Of a stretch of DNA of 64,000 nt, positions 54,188 to 62,807 are shown piece after piece. Source of the DNA: RGIG7213 sp045124505 (GTDB lineage Bacteria; Bacillota; Clostridia; Oscillospirales; CAG-272); the NCBI GenBank assembly GCA_045124505.1, contig JBGVLZ010000032.1:1-64000 (forward strand), in the 5' to 3' direction. A program made the position numbers and the translations under genes. The notes below the pieces were generated by a model. It made no database searches and was not told the origin of the DNA. It saw only the letters and a list, made by a program, of their open reading frames with translations. The first letter of the stretch is position 1; each line of letters starts with the position of its first letter.

Positions 54188-54964
54188 ATGGAACAAAGAA
54201 TCAAGATACTTGTAGCCGATGCAAATCTTGAGTTCAAAATGCAATGCCGTGAAAATTTCAAAAAAAGCATAAATTGCAGCGTTGACGAATCATCAAACGG
54301 TGAAGACGCTCTTGAAAAAATAAAGCACGGAAAATATGATTTTGTACTGTGTGATACATGGCTACCAAGAATTGACGGCATACATGTCGTAAAAGAAGCG
54401 AAAAAACGCTTCGGCGCAGATAATTGTCCCGACTTCATTATACTGTCGGTGATAAATAATCAGAATATCTATATTGAGGCAGACGAGGCAGGGGCATCAT
54501 ACTGTATGACAAAGCCTGTTGATTTCAGTGTGCTTATCGATCGCATGCGCCGTTTGTATGCAATGAAAAACAACTCCGACACATCTTTTTCAAGACCTTC
54601 ACTTGACGATAACGTAATGGAAACACAGATAACAAAAATAATACACGAAATAGGTGTACCTGCACATATAAAGGGTTATCAGTACTTACGATCCGCAATT
54701 TTAATGTCGGTAAAGGACAGTTCCATAATAAACTCTGTCACAAAGGTCTTGTATCCCGAGGTTGCAAAAGCGTACAGCACCACACCCTCACGTGTTGAGC
54801 GTGCAATACGTCATGCAATAGAGGTAGCATGGGACAGAGGAGATGTTGACGTTCTCAACTCCTACTTTGGATACACTATACAAAACAACCGAGGTAAACC
54901 GACAAACAGCGAGTTTATTGCAATGATCGCAGATAACTTACGTTTGAAAAACAACATAAGATAA
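54188..54964 (+). CDS. spo0A: Sporulation master regulator Spo0A
   Basis: 258 residues; receiver domain (1-125) and the diagnostic Spo0A DNA-binding domain (about 145-258) with TPSRVERAIRHAIEVAW (199-215) and GKPTNSEFIAMIADNLRL at the end. Phospho-acceptor D56 (LCDTWLP) and K109 are present, but the acidic pair has only D11: position 12 is Ala where family members have Asp. A second copy of the last 21 codons and stop lies 62 bp downstream. Single gene with its own promoter; no spoIVB beside it, unlike the classical order. Confidence 0.93.
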   Translation: MEQRIKILVADANLEFKMQCRENFKKSINCSVDESSNGEDALEKIKHGKYDFVLCDTWLPRIDGIHVVKEAKKRFGADNCPDFIILSVINNQNIYIEADEAGASYCMTKPVDFSVLIDRMRRLYAMKNNSDTSFSRPSLDDNVMETQITKIIHEIGVPAHIKGYQYLRSAILMSVKDSSIINSVTKVLYPEVAKAYSTTPSRVERAIRHAIEVAWDRGDVDVLNSYFGYTIQNNRGKPTNSEFIAMIADNLRLKNNIR

Positions 54965-54983
54965 TATTGCAAACAGAGGTTTA

Positions 54984-55025
54984 CCGTGAGTTAAACCGAC
55001 AACGGAGGTTTAACTCATTGGTAAC
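54984..55025. repeat. Hairpin between the two spo0A tails
   Basis: An imperfect inverted repeat, left arm about ACCGTGAGTTAAACC, right arm GGTTTAACTCATTGGT, with a GACAACGGA loop. The left arm is itself similar to the GAGGTAAACCGACAA start of the duplicated segment. It could act as a terminator stem, but no T run follows. Confidence 0.5.
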
Positions 55026-55026
55026 A

Positions 55027-55092
55027 CCGACAAACAGCGAGTTCATCGCAATGATTGCAGATAATCTGCGACTAAAAAACAATATAAGATAA
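55027..55092 (+). pseudogene. spo0A: Duplicated 3' end of spo0A (22 codons including stop)
   Basis: Aligns without gaps to 54899-54964. All 21 amino acids (PTNSEFIAMIADNLRLKNNIR, quoted in parts) and the stop are the same; ten nucleotides differ, all at synonymous sites. It has no start of its own. A plausible origin is recombination or insertion at the spo0A 3' end with a diverged allele, leaving the old tail behind. Confidence 0.85.
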
Positions 55093-55128
55093 TACCGTTT
55101 TTATTACGGACACCCCGAAATTAATGCT

Positions 55129-55162
55129 TCTGCATCCCCGCCCCCCTCGGCGGGGGATGCAG
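55129..55162. other. GC-rich stem-loop
   Basis: CTGCATCCCCGCC pairs with GGCGGGGGATGCAG around a CCCCTC loop, a very stable hairpin in an AT-rich intergenic stretch. Not followed by a T run; function not evident. Confidence 0.5.
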
Positions 55163-55192
55163 AGATTTCTTTCAGAAATCAATCAGATAAAC

Positions 55193-55224
55193 AAAAAGAT
55201 ACTCGTTGAATGAGTATCTTTTTA
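55193..55224. terminator. Bidirectional terminator
   Basis: A 10- to 12-bp stem AAAAGATACTC/GAGTATCTTTT with a 7-nt loop; T-rich on the plus side and A-rich on the minus side, between convergent units. Confidence 0.82.
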
Positions 55225-55233
55225 TATATTCAG

Positions 55234-56199
55234 TTATTTTTCGCTCATAAGCTTTGTAAACTCTATGGAACGCTCTACAAGATAAGCTATATTTTTTTCT
55301 TCAAAAATTGTATCTTTACCCGTATGTATGCGGTCCATATATAAGATTCCACGCTTTGATTTTTTAAGAGCTGCTACACCGACACCGTTTACAAAGCTTG
55401 CCTGGTCTGACGGATAAAATACATTTTTATCAGCAACATCAACATTCATCATATCATTCGGTGTATATGATTTTTCAAGGTCATTTTTAAGATGGCTTGC
55501 TTTTTTGTTAACAGCGAAAAGAATTGTATCCCCGTCCGATACGCAATCAAAGTTTATGACAAGTCCATTCTTTTTGAAGTTTTTATGCTTCGACGCATAT
55601 GAGTTTGAGCCTATGAGTCCTGCCTCCTCAAGGTCAAAAAGTATGTATGCGGCATCGTTTTTGTGCTCGGCAGGCATACTTGCCATAAGCTCCAAAAGTG
55701 TTACAACACCCGATGTATTGTCATTTGCCGTGTGCTTATTTGCAGGACCTGCTATCATCAAACCTATAACGGCAAATAGTATTATTTCAAATGACCAAAA
55801 AAATATAGATCCACCCACCATCCAGTTTTTCGCACCGAACCATGACTCCGCAAGCGGAGTAAACAGTTGATCTGCAAGCACAGCACCGCCGAAAGCTATT
55901 GCAAACATGGCAAGCGTCAAAAAAATCTGATACAACAAATATATACCGATTTTTTTCGGTGTTATAAAATTGGGAAAAGGAAGCCACGCACACGTGTCAT
56001 AATGTGCGGTATAGACAACCTTGGCACTTTCGGGATCACCGACGACAATATTTCTTGCGCCAAATGAGCCTTTCTCGATATTTACATCATAGCCGTGCTT
56101 CGCACACTCACCCTTTACAAACTCAATAAAGGCAGTTTTTTTCTTTTTGCCTTTTCTCACCTGATAATTTTCAAGTATTATATTTGAATAATATGACAT
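55234..56199 (-). CDS. M28-family zinc aminopeptidase with internal membrane hairpin
   Basis: 321 residues. Zinc ligands of M28 enzymes: H66/D68 (AHYDTC), D160 (HTANDNTSG), E191/E192 (FDLEEAG), D218 (INFDCVSDG) and a late His (MDRIHTG). Between the first and second motif there is an insertion (about 85-150) with two TM helices. So the catalytic domain is tethered to the membrane by its own loop, probably facing the cytosol. Single gene; SD AAGGAG. Confidence 0.8.
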   Translation of the reverse strand: MSYYSNIILENYQVRKGKKKKTAFIEFVKGECAKHGYDVNIEKGSFGARNIVVGDPESAKVVYTAHYDTCAWLPFPNFITPKKIGIYLLYQIFLTLAMFAIAFGGAVLADQLFTPLAESWFGAKNWMVGGSIFFWSFEIILFAVIGLMIAGPANKHTANDNTSGVVTLLELMASMPAEHKNDAAYILFDLEEAGLIGSNSYASKHKNFKKNGLVINFDCVSDGDTILFAVNKKASHLKNDLEKSYTPNDMMNVDVADKNVFYPSDQASFVNGVGVAALKKSKRGILYMDRIHTGKDTIFEEKNIAYLVERSIEFTKLMSEK

Positions 56200-56338
56200 T
56201 TTAAACTCCTTAAATTCTGCATATCACCACTATACCATATGGTATAAGCTTTTGCAAGTTAAAATTTACAATATTCGATTTAATTCCACCGTATTTTTCA
56301 ATATAATTAAATAATCATTTGTTTACGGAAGAATTAAT

Positions 56339-57076
56339 ATGTATACAATAGGAATTAAGAACAACAAAACCACCTTTTACAGGGGCATGAAAGACGGAAT
56401 ACCGATAGGGCTTGGGTATTTGGCAGTGTCGTTTTCCCTCGGTATTGCCGCAAAAAATGCAGGACTTTCAGCCTTTCAAGGACTCCTTGCAAGCTTTTTA
56501 TGCAGTGCCTCAGCAGGTGAATATGCAGGCTTTACAGTTATTGCCTCAGATGCTTCATACCTCTCAATTGCACTTGCAACGCTTGTTGCAAACATCAGAT
56601 ATTTACTTATGGGGTGTGCCCTTTCACAGCGTCTTGACGAAAAAACACCGCTACGCCACAGGCTTTTGATGGCTTTTCATCTTACAGACGAGCTTTTCGG
56701 AATCGCAATATCAAGAAAAACAGAAATAAATCCATACTACAGCTTCGGTGCCGCACTCACTGCCGCACCGCCGTGGGCGGTCGGTACGATGCTCGGTGTA
56801 ATTGCAGGAAGTCTTTTGCCTGACAGATTTGTAAGTGCGTTCAGCGTTGCCCTCTACGGTATGTTTTTGGCGGTAATAATTCCGAAAGCAAAGGAAGACC
56901 GCACGGTTTTTGCCGTGGTTATCGTTTCATTTGCTTTGAGCCTCACAGCATCGCTTCTCCCCGTCACATCACAGCTTAGCGAGGGTATAAGAACGGTCAT
57001 TTTAACACTTATAATATCAAGTGCGGCGGCAATTTTCTTCCCCGTAAAGGACGAGGAGGCAGAAAATGAGGCATAA
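56339..57076 (+). CDS. azlC: AzlC-family branched-chain amino acid exporter, large subunit
   Basis: 245 residues with about eight helices; typical GMKDGIPIGLGYLAVSFSLG N-terminus (split: GIPIG, LAVSFSLG) and NIRYLLMGCALS near 91. Partner of AzlD, whose gene overlaps by 11 bp. Exports leucine-type amino acids and azaleucine in relatives. Confidence 0.9.
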   Translation: MYTIGIKNNKTTFYRGMKDGIPIGLGYLAVSFSLGIAAKNAGLSAFQGLLASFLCSASAGEYAGFTVIASDASYLSIALATLVANIRYLLMGCALSQRLDEKTPLRHRLLMAFHLTDELFGIAISRKTEINPYYSFGAALTAAPPWAVGTMLGVIAGSLLPDRFVSAFSVALYGMFLAVIIPKAKEDRTVFAVVIVSFALSLTASLLPVTSQLSEGIRTVILTLIISSAAAIFFPVKDEEAENEA

Positions 57077-57374
57077 CATATATATTTACATATTTATAAT
57101 GGCGGCTGTCACGTATCTTATCCGTGTTACCCCACTGACTTTAATAAGACGGCAGATAAAAAACACCTTTATCCGTTCATTTTTATATTACGTGCCGTAT
57201 GTAACGCTTTCGGTTATGACCTTCCCTGCGATCATCCACGCAACGCAATCGCCGTATTCGGGTATTTTAGCGCTTGCCGTCGGTATTGTTGCCGCGTGGC
57301 GGGGCTGGGATCTTTTCCGTGTTGCCTTGTGCGCCTGCGGTGCGGTATTGTTGCTTGAATTTTTTATTATTTAA
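57066..57374 (+). CDS. azlD: AzlD-family branched-chain amino acid exporter, small subunit
   Basis: 102 residues, four TM helices; TYLIRVTPLTLIRRQIKN near 16-33 and YYVPYVTLSVMTFP near 42 are the AzlD signature. The overlap with azlC indicates coupled translation. Confidence 0.9.
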   Translation: MRHNIYIYIFIMAAVTYLIRVTPLTLIRRQIKNTFIRSFLYYVPYVTLSVMTFPAIIHATQSPYSGILALAVGIVAAWRGWDLFRVALCACGAVLLLEFFII

Positions 57375-57395
57375 ATTTAATCCAATAACGGTTTT

Positions 57396-57434
57396 AACAC
57401 GGACAATTCGTGAATTGCCCGTGTTGTTTTGCTT
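57396..57434 (+). terminator. Terminator of azlCD
   Basis: A 13-bp stem with one mismatch (57396-57408 with 57413-57425), CGTG loop and GTTTTGCTT. Confidence 0.8.
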
Positions 57435-57473
57435 AAAATGAAGATTCGCAAAATAGATTTCCGAAGGAAATCT

Positions 57474-57548
57474 GCGCCCCTTGTCCGCAGGCAGTTGACA
57501 GGCGTACGTAGTTCGCCACGTCAACTGTGGGGGGTGCGGACGGGGCGC
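57474..57548. repeat. 75-bp three-arm imperfect palindrome
   Basis: Nested complementary arms GCGCCCC/GGGGCGC (57474-57480, 57542-57548), GTCCGCA/TGCGGAC (57483-57489, 57535-57541) and CAGTTGAC/GTCAACTG (57492-57499, 57520-57527), with a roughly 20-nt apical region. GC-rich in an AT-rich gap. It is preceded by the short hairpin AGATTTCC/GGAAATCT. Could be a dispersed repeat or a structured RNA; no T run on either side. Confidence 0.75.
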
Positions 57549-57592
57549 ACTAAAACAGCAATACTATATCAATAGTGCGACAAAATACTGCT

Positions 57593-58216
57593 TCAAAAAT
57601 CGCTCTTTTTGTACTGGCTTAACGAAAGATGATACGACAGAAAAGCAGACAAAACAAATATACAAAACAATACAGTCAGAAAAGGTGCCAAACCGTCAAG
57701 TGACAACAGCTCTTTATTTTCAATAAACATTATACCCAAACTACCGGAAAAAGCACCTATCAGAAAATACATTATTCCCACGATCTTGCCCCGAAGCTTG
57801 AAGTAAAGCGGAAGCAAGAAAAAGGATATTATATAAGACGCCAATATAACAACGATCGCAAAAACGGACACACTTGTGAAAAACGGTACGTCAAATATAA
57901 TATTTCGTAACCCCATTGAAAGAAGAAACATAACGAGCAAACTGACCTTGATACCCACATCAAGTATGTATTTTGACAAAACTATTTCTCTTTCACTGCA
58001 CGGAAGACTGAACGCATATTTTCCCCAGCCTGCTTCCTCAAGGTGCCACAAGGTGAAAGCGACCGCACAACCCAATATACACGGATAAAAGAACATCGGT
58101 GCGATAATATCGACGAAAATTCCGCCGATCCAGATGATGAAAAATATCACCGCTGTTATTTTTATATTCTTGTTTAAAGTATACCAATTCTTTAAGAACA
58201 AACCTTTTATCTTCAT
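57593..58216 (-). CDS. ABC-2-type transporter permease
   Basis: 207 residues with six TM helices and the segment YAFSLPCSEREIVLSKYI near 72, a mark of this permease family (DUF/ABC-2). Paralogue of the next gene upstream. Last gene of the GntR-ABC operon. Confidence 0.8.
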   Translation of the reverse strand: MKIKGLFLKNWYTLNKNIKITAVIFFIIWIGGIFVDIIAPMFFYPCILGCAVAFTLWHLEEAGWGKYAFSLPCSEREIVLSKYILDVGIKVSLLVMFLLSMGLRNIIFDVPFFTSVSVFAIVVILASYIISFFLLPLYFKLRGKIVGIMYFLIGAFSGSLGIMFIENKELLSLDGLAPFLTVLFCIFVLSAFLSYHLSLSQYKKSDF

Positions 58217-58225
58217 TTTTTCTCC

Positions 58226-58849
58226 TTAATCAAGCTCTTGCTTTTCGTAGAGTTTTACGGTGATGTGATACGTTACGGGAATTGAAACAAGCATCACAAT
58301 AAACAAAACGATCACAGGAATCACACCAATATTCAAAACTATATTTTCATTAAAAAACAGCATATTTACAGCGATTCCCGATACACCGCCGATAGCTGCG
58401 CAAGCAGCCACAAGAGCTTTGTTTGCCAATTTGAAGTATAACGGCATAAGACAATACATTACAGTATACACCGCAAAAATAAGCACCAAATTAAATGCAA
58501 ATTCATCTGAGATAAATTCAAAATCAAATACAAGGCTTCCGATAAATCTTGCGCCGACCATCAATAATGACGTTGTAAAATTCCATCCCGAAGCGAATAT
58601 ATATTTTGATAAAATTATCTCTTTTGTGCTGCACGGCAAGCCGTAAGCATATTTTTCCCAGCCTTTTTCGTCAAGGGTGAAGCTGTTCACACCTACACTG
58701 CTTGCTATAAAGCAAGGAAAAAGCATCATAGGACCAAGCACATCAGATAAAAACAAATCGACAGAAAAAGCAGCAAGCATTATAGAATATGCTATGATCG
58801 TGAATTTCTGTGCATAAACTTCTTTTAGAAAAAGTCCTTTGACCTTCAT
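58226..58849 (-). CDS. ABC-2-type transporter permease (paralogue)
   Basis: 207 residues, the same length and helix pattern as its downstream neighbour, with YAYGLPCSTKEIILSKYIF near 67. The two presumably form a heterodimeric channel with the ATPase. Overlaps the ATPase gene by 4 bp. Confidence 0.8.
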   Translation of the reverse strand: MKVKGLFLKEVYAQKFTIIAYSIMLAAFSVDLFLSDVLGPMMLFPCFIASSVGVNSFTLDEKGWEKYAYGLPCSTKEIILSKYIFASGWNFTTSLLMVGARFIGSLVFDFEFISDEFAFNLVLIFAVYTVMYCLMPLYFKLANKALVAACAAIGGVSGIAVNMLFFNENIVLNIGVIPVIVLFIVMLVSIPVTYHITVKLYEKQELD

Positions 58850-59691
58850 TCCTTGTTCTCCTTTATCATCGACACGAACAGCTCTTCGAGTCCTACGGCA
58901 CTTACGGAAAACGTGTCGGGCAAAAGGTCACGCTTAACAATTGCTTCCGCACCGTAAGGTGTTATTTTTTTGTGCTTTACAGCATCTTCATTGATATCCG
59001 AAAGCTCTTCTTCCGTACAGCGTAGTATACCGTACTGCGAGAGTAAAACGTCCTTTTCCTCGCAAAGCATCAGACGTCCGCTGTGTATAAATGCGATATA
59101 GTCGCACAGCTTTTCAAGGTCACTGACGATGTGTGAGGATATTAAAATTGAGTGTGATTCGTCCCTTGTGAAGTCATAGAGCATTTCCACAAGCTCGTCA
59201 CGCACAACGGGGTCAAGTCCTGCCGTCGGCTCATCAAGCAGCAACAGCTTTGCATCATGCGAAAGTGCAACAGCAATACCGAGCTTCATTTTCATACCCT
59301 TTGAAAATTTCTGTATTTTTCTGTCGGTCGGCACGGAGAGCTTTTCAAGCAGTTTTTTATATTCCTCGCTGTCCCAGTTTTTGAAGATGTGCTTCATAAC
59401 CTTATCAACCTGAAGCGCATTCATTTCATTCGGTATTCCAAGCTCATCAAATACAACGCCGATGTCTTCTTTTGTAAGCGCACCGCCGTCTATGTGGTCA
59501 CGTCCGAGAATTTTGATGCTTCCCGCATCCTTTTTGACGATGTTCAGTATCAACTTAAAAATCGTACTTTTACCCGAACCGTTTTCCCCGACAAGTCCCA
59601 TTACACAGCCTGACGGTAAAGTAAGGCTTACCCCATCAAGTGTGAAGCTTTTATATTTTTTTGTAAGATCTTTTATTTCAAGTGCATTCAT
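58846..59691 (-). CDS. ABC transporter ATP-binding protein
   Basis: 281 residues; Walker A GENGSGKST (35-43), signature KFSKGMKMKLGIA, Walker B LLLLDEPTAGLDP, then switch His in SSHIVSDLEKL and an extra C-terminal region (about 215-281). Typical of YtrB/BcrA-type importers or exporters of peptides controlled by GntR regulators. ATGA-type overlap with both neighbours. Confidence 0.9.
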   Translation of the reverse strand: MNALEIKDLTKKYKSFTLDGVSLTLPSGCVMGLVGENGSGKSTIFKLILNIVKKDAGSIKILGRDHIDGGALTKEDIGVVFDELGIPNEMNALQVDKVMKHIFKNWDSEEYKKLLEKLSVPTDRKIQKFSKGMKMKLGIAVALSHDAKLLLLDEPTAGLDPVVRDELVEMLYDFTRDESHSILISSHIVSDLEKLCDYIAFIHSGRLMLCEEKDVLLSQYGILRCTEEELSDINEDAVKHKKITPYGAEAIVKRDLLPDTFSVSAVGLEELFVSMIKENKE

Positions 59692-60068
59692 TTTGATTCC
59701 TCCATACTGAATCTGACCATTTCAATAATTTCATCTGTGCTTAAATTACACGATGTAGCAAGCTTTGCTATTTCATCGATGTGGTTTTCTATTTTTTTGA
59801 GGTTTTCCTCACGTAAAAGCTCAACATTTTTCGGCGCAACATAGCACCCTTTTGCCGCAACTGTATATATAAAGCCTTCTCTTTCAAGCTCGTCATACGC
59901 ACGCTTTGTTGTGATAAAGCTTATTTTCAGATCCTTTGCAAGCCCTCGTATCGACGGCAACGGATCATTTTCTTTAAGCGTACCGTTTATTATCTGTTCT
60001 TTTATCTGCGAATATATCTGATCGTATATCGGACACCCACTTTTATTATCAATAAATATATTCATCAC
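59688..60068 (-). CDS. GntR-family regulator, YtrA type
   Basis: 126 residues; winged helix (about 10-75, IYDQIYSQIKEQIINGTL, LPSIRGLAKDL) and the short C-terminal helical dimer domain of the YtrA subfamily. Heads the ABC operon and overlaps the ATPase gene. In relatives it represses its own operon and responds to cell-wall stress or peptide antibiotics. Confidence 0.88.
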   Translation of the reverse strand: MMNIFIDNKSGCPIYDQIYSQIKEQIINGTLKENDPLPSIRGLAKDLKISFITTKRAYDELEREGFIYTVAAKGCYVAPKNVELLREENLKKIENHIDEIAKLATSCNLSTDEIIEMVRFSMEESK

Positions 60069-60082
60069 GCATCTCCTTTCAT

Positions 60083-60096
60083 CTGTATATATACAG
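60083..60096. promoter_or_regulatory. Palindromic operator candidate of the GntR operon
   Basis: A perfect 14-bp palindrome CTGTATATATACAG that overlaps the -10 box by two bases, followed by a second TATATACAG word to 60105. The GTATA-n-TATAC shape is that of YtrA-type sites. Confidence 0.7.
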
Positions 60097-60123
60097 TATA
60101 TACAGTTATATCAGTTTTGTCAA
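60095..60123 (-). promoter_or_regulatory. Promoter of the GntR-ABC operon
   Basis: Minus strand TTGACA (60123-60118), 17-nt spacer, TATACT (60100-60095); start expected near 60088, inside the palindrome. Confidence 0.82.
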
Positions 60124-60189
60124 GTACTTTTTAAAAAAAAATATATTTTCCATACAAATCCGCATTATAAAAAATCATGGCTTATCGTC

Positions 60190-60218
60190 TTGACATTTTT
60201 CTCTTTATTAAGTATAAT
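60190..60218 (+). promoter_or_regulatory. Promoter of the acyltransferase gene
   Basis: Full consensus TTGACA (60190-60195), 17-nt spacer, TATAAT (60213-60218); SD GAGGG at 60239-60243. Confidence 0.85.
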
Positions 60219-60248
60219 TAAAATGATACTTAAATTTGAGGGTAACAT

Positions 60249-61265
60249 ATGAAAAGAGATTTCAGAATATCTGCCATAAGATTAATATGTACAATTTCAG
60301 TAGTAGCTTTACATATTTGCCAAGCTACCGAAAGACTCAACGGTACAATTCATTTTTTCACCGATTGGTTTAATTTGGGACTGGTAATGTTTTTTTGTAT
60401 TTCCGCATATCTGTATTCAAAAAGAGAAATCACAAAAACAGTAAATTGGTATATACACAGATATACGGAGATTATTATTCCAAGCTTTATTCTGGGAATT
60501 ATAACTATTGTCACATTTGCTATTAAAGGTAACATAAATGCTGATAAAGCAATCGGAGGTATGCTTTCTTGCTTGGGGTTACAAGTATACGCTAAAAACT
60601 CATGGATGTTTATACAATTATGGTTTTTAACATATATTTTGTTTTTCTATCTGACAGTTCCGTTTATCCAAAAAATAAAATGTGAAAAAGCCTCTGCTGT
60701 TAAATTTTGGTCTATAATGATCTTTTCAGTTGTTACTATGCAGATAGCATCTGTTTTCATAGAAAAAATCACAGCAATTACTTTATTAAGCACCGGCATT
60801 CTTTTAAGATTCTATTTACCGTATTTCGTATTCAAAAGATATGATATAAACGGAGATAAAATAAAACCGTTTATGTATATTTGCACAGTCCTTTCTGCCA
60901 TCTCTATACCTATCGTTTGCTGGTTAAGATATACCTCTAACATAGGCATTCCGGCATATATTTCAAAAATTGTGTTTATTTACGTACAAACACTTGCAGG
61001 ATTTACTTTATTTTATTGGCTGTATAAATTCTTCGATATAATTAAAAACTACAATGTAATTTTACAATTGTCTGATAAATACTCATATGAAGTATATTTA
61101 ACTCACTGTTTATTCATCGGTTACAGCACTTCTTTGATTTATGCACACAAAAATATAGTAATAGGAATTGTAGCAGCATTAACAGCAACCGTCATCAGCA
61201 GTATTCTTCTTCACATTCTATCAGGTCTTATAAAAAAACCATTAAATAAACTTATTTCTCGCTAA
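60249..61265 (+). CDS. Acyltransferase-3 family membrane protein
   Basis: 338 residues with about ten TM helices. Early R-x10-H motif: R10 (ISAIRLICTISVVALH) to H22, the active-site motif of OafA/NodX-like O-acyltransferases. Members acetylate surface sugars or peptides using acyl-CoA. Single-gene unit. Codon use is more AT-rich than its neighbours, which may suggest transfer. Confidence 0.82.
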   Translation: MKRDFRISAIRLICTISVVALHICQATERLNGTIHFFTDWFNLGLVMFFCISAYLYSKREITKTVNWYIHRYTEIIIPSFILGIITIVTFAIKGNINADKAIGGMLSCLGLQVYAKNSWMFIQLWFLTYILFFYLTVPFIQKIKCEKASAVKFWSIMIFSVVTMQIASVFIEKITAITLLSTGILLRFYLPYFVFKRYDINGDKIKPFMYICTVLSAISIPIVCWLRYTSNIGIPAYISKIVFIYVQTLAGFTLFYWLYKFFDIIKNYNVILQLSDKYSYEVYLTHCLFIGYSTSLIYAHKNIVIGIVAALTATVISSILLHILSGLIKKPLNKLISR

Positions 61266-61267
61266 AT

Positions 61268-61310
61268 AAAAAATCTCAAGTATCTTTTCATGAAACTTGA
61301 GATTTTTTGT
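61268..61310. terminator. Bidirectional terminator
   Basis: An 11-bp stem AAATCTCAAGT/ACTTGAGATTT flanked by A-run and T-run, between convergent genes. Confidence 0.85.
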
Positions 61311-61319
61311 TATAGTGTT

Positions 61320-62588
61320 TTATAAAGACATATCAAGCGGGGCGGGGGTTTTGGCTGTGACTTCTCTTACAATGAAGCACAGATAGATAGGTGTCAATAA
61401 TTCAATTGATAATTTCAGGATAGATAATGCAAGTATATCTACTCTGCCGTTCAAAAACATCTCACATATCACATAAGCAAGCAAAATTATGACGGATATT
61501 ACATTTGCCCTTGATATCATTCTGTCTTTTATCAGCGCATTTATCATAAGATACAAACCGATTACCGTGATGATACCTGCCAATATATTAATATAATTAC
61601 TTATATCGATTATCAGTCCTAATCTTCCATTCTTATGTGTAATTTCAGACATAAAAATGCTTAATATATCGGATATCATTACGTTTAAGATCTTACACAC
61701 AGTTTCTGTAACAGCAAGTATCAGACATCCGTTTTTCATTAAATTATTTGCATTGATCTTCTGATATTCATATACAAAATATACAAGATATATTATAAAT
61801 GCAAATGTTATGAAAGTGTCGATATCGTTTATTACATTCAATGCCTTTACCAGCTGTGCTTTCAAAGGATCGATAATTGATACATACTCTACAATAAACA
61901 AAGAAACAGACTGTACTGCCCTTATTACAATAACACCGATAAAGACAAGATATGTACATTTTGAAAGTCCTATATACTTATCATGTCTTTCCTTTTCCAA
62001 AACGGAACAGAACAAATATACAAGCGACATTAAAATATATACGACAGCATAGATGTATATGATATATGAAATTATATTTACTCCCAAAACTTTTATGACA
62101 ATTGCCCCGCACAGCGAGAGCAAAAGGCACAACAAAAAATATATACCTGATTTTCCAATATTCTTGAATACACATTTAAAATAGTTTTCATTTTCCAAAA
62201 AAGAAGCGTTGAAGCAGATCCCGTGATGTATAAATGAATATGCAAGATATATGCCGACTGCAAAAAGAATAGCGATCAAGCTCTCATAAGGTCGAATATA
62301 CCCTTGGATCATTAAATTCACCGGCAGAGTCAAAGCAAAGTAAAAAAGTGCCGTTTTTGCCACCGCATAAAAAGATTTTTCAAAAAAATTCTTACCTGTC
62401 AAACTACCGATAACAAGGCAAAGAACAGACAAAACAAAGATCAAGCCTTCAAATGATGCGAACATTAAATGATTCGAAAGCACGCTGTTTTTCAAGATGG
62501 CTGCAATCCGAAGCGCTCCGAACAGAAACGATGTAACAGCGGTAATTATAAACGCATTTCTGTATATTTTTTCTTTTATGTTTTCCAT
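61320..62588 (-). CDS. Polytopic membrane protein of unknown function
   Basis: 422 residues, about twelve hydrophobic helices throughout; no motif recognised. AT-rich (like the acyltransferase). 12 bp after the XRE regulator gene and in the same direction, so likely in the same unit as the DUF6442-like and XRE genes; possibly their target. Confidence 0.6.
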   Translation of the reverse strand: MENIKEKIYRNAFIITAVTSFLFGALRIAAILKNSVLSNHLMFASFEGLIFVLSVLCLVIGSLTGKNFFEKSFYAVAKTALFYFALTLPVNLMIQGYIRPYESLIAILFAVGIYLAYSFIHHGICFNASFLENENYFKCVFKNIGKSGIYFLLCLLLSLCGAIVIKVLGVNIISYIIYIYAVVYILMSLVYLFCSVLEKERHDKYIGLSKCTYLVFIGVIVIRAVQSVSLFIVEYVSIIDPLKAQLVKALNVINDIDTFITFAFIIYLVYFVYEYQKINANNLMKNGCLILAVTETVCKILNVMISDILSIFMSEITHKNGRLGLIIDISNYINILAGIITVIGLYLMINALIKDRMISRANVISVIILLAYVICEMFLNGRVDILALSILKLSIELLTPIYLCFIVREVTAKTPAPLDMSL

Positions 62589-62600
62589 ATTTTCCTCCGT

Positions 62601-62807
62601 TTAAAAATAAAACAGTTCTTCGAATGTTTTGTCAAGTGCGATACACAAGATAAGTGCAAGCTTTGCTGTCGGGTTGAACTGCCCGACTTCAATTGAGCTT
62701 ATCGTATTTCTCGATACACCTACCAAGTCAGCCAGCTGCTGCTGTGACAGCCCCTTTTCCCCTCTTGCTGTCTTGAGGTTATTTTTTAATATAAGCCCTT
62801 CATCCAT
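62601..62807 (-). CDS. Small XRE HTH regulator
   Basis: 68 residues, nearly all HTH (GLSQQQLADLVGVSRNTISS and IEVGQFNPTAKLAL). The start chosen gives the usual length of these minimal Cro-like regulators; an ATG 12 codons earlier is possible. It overlaps the DUF6442-like gene by 22 bp. Probably binds the palindrome at 63168-63185. Confidence 0.82.
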   Translation of the reverse strand: MDEGLILKNNLKTARGEKGLSQQQLADLVGVSRNTISSIEVGQFNPTAKLALILCIALDKTFEELFYF

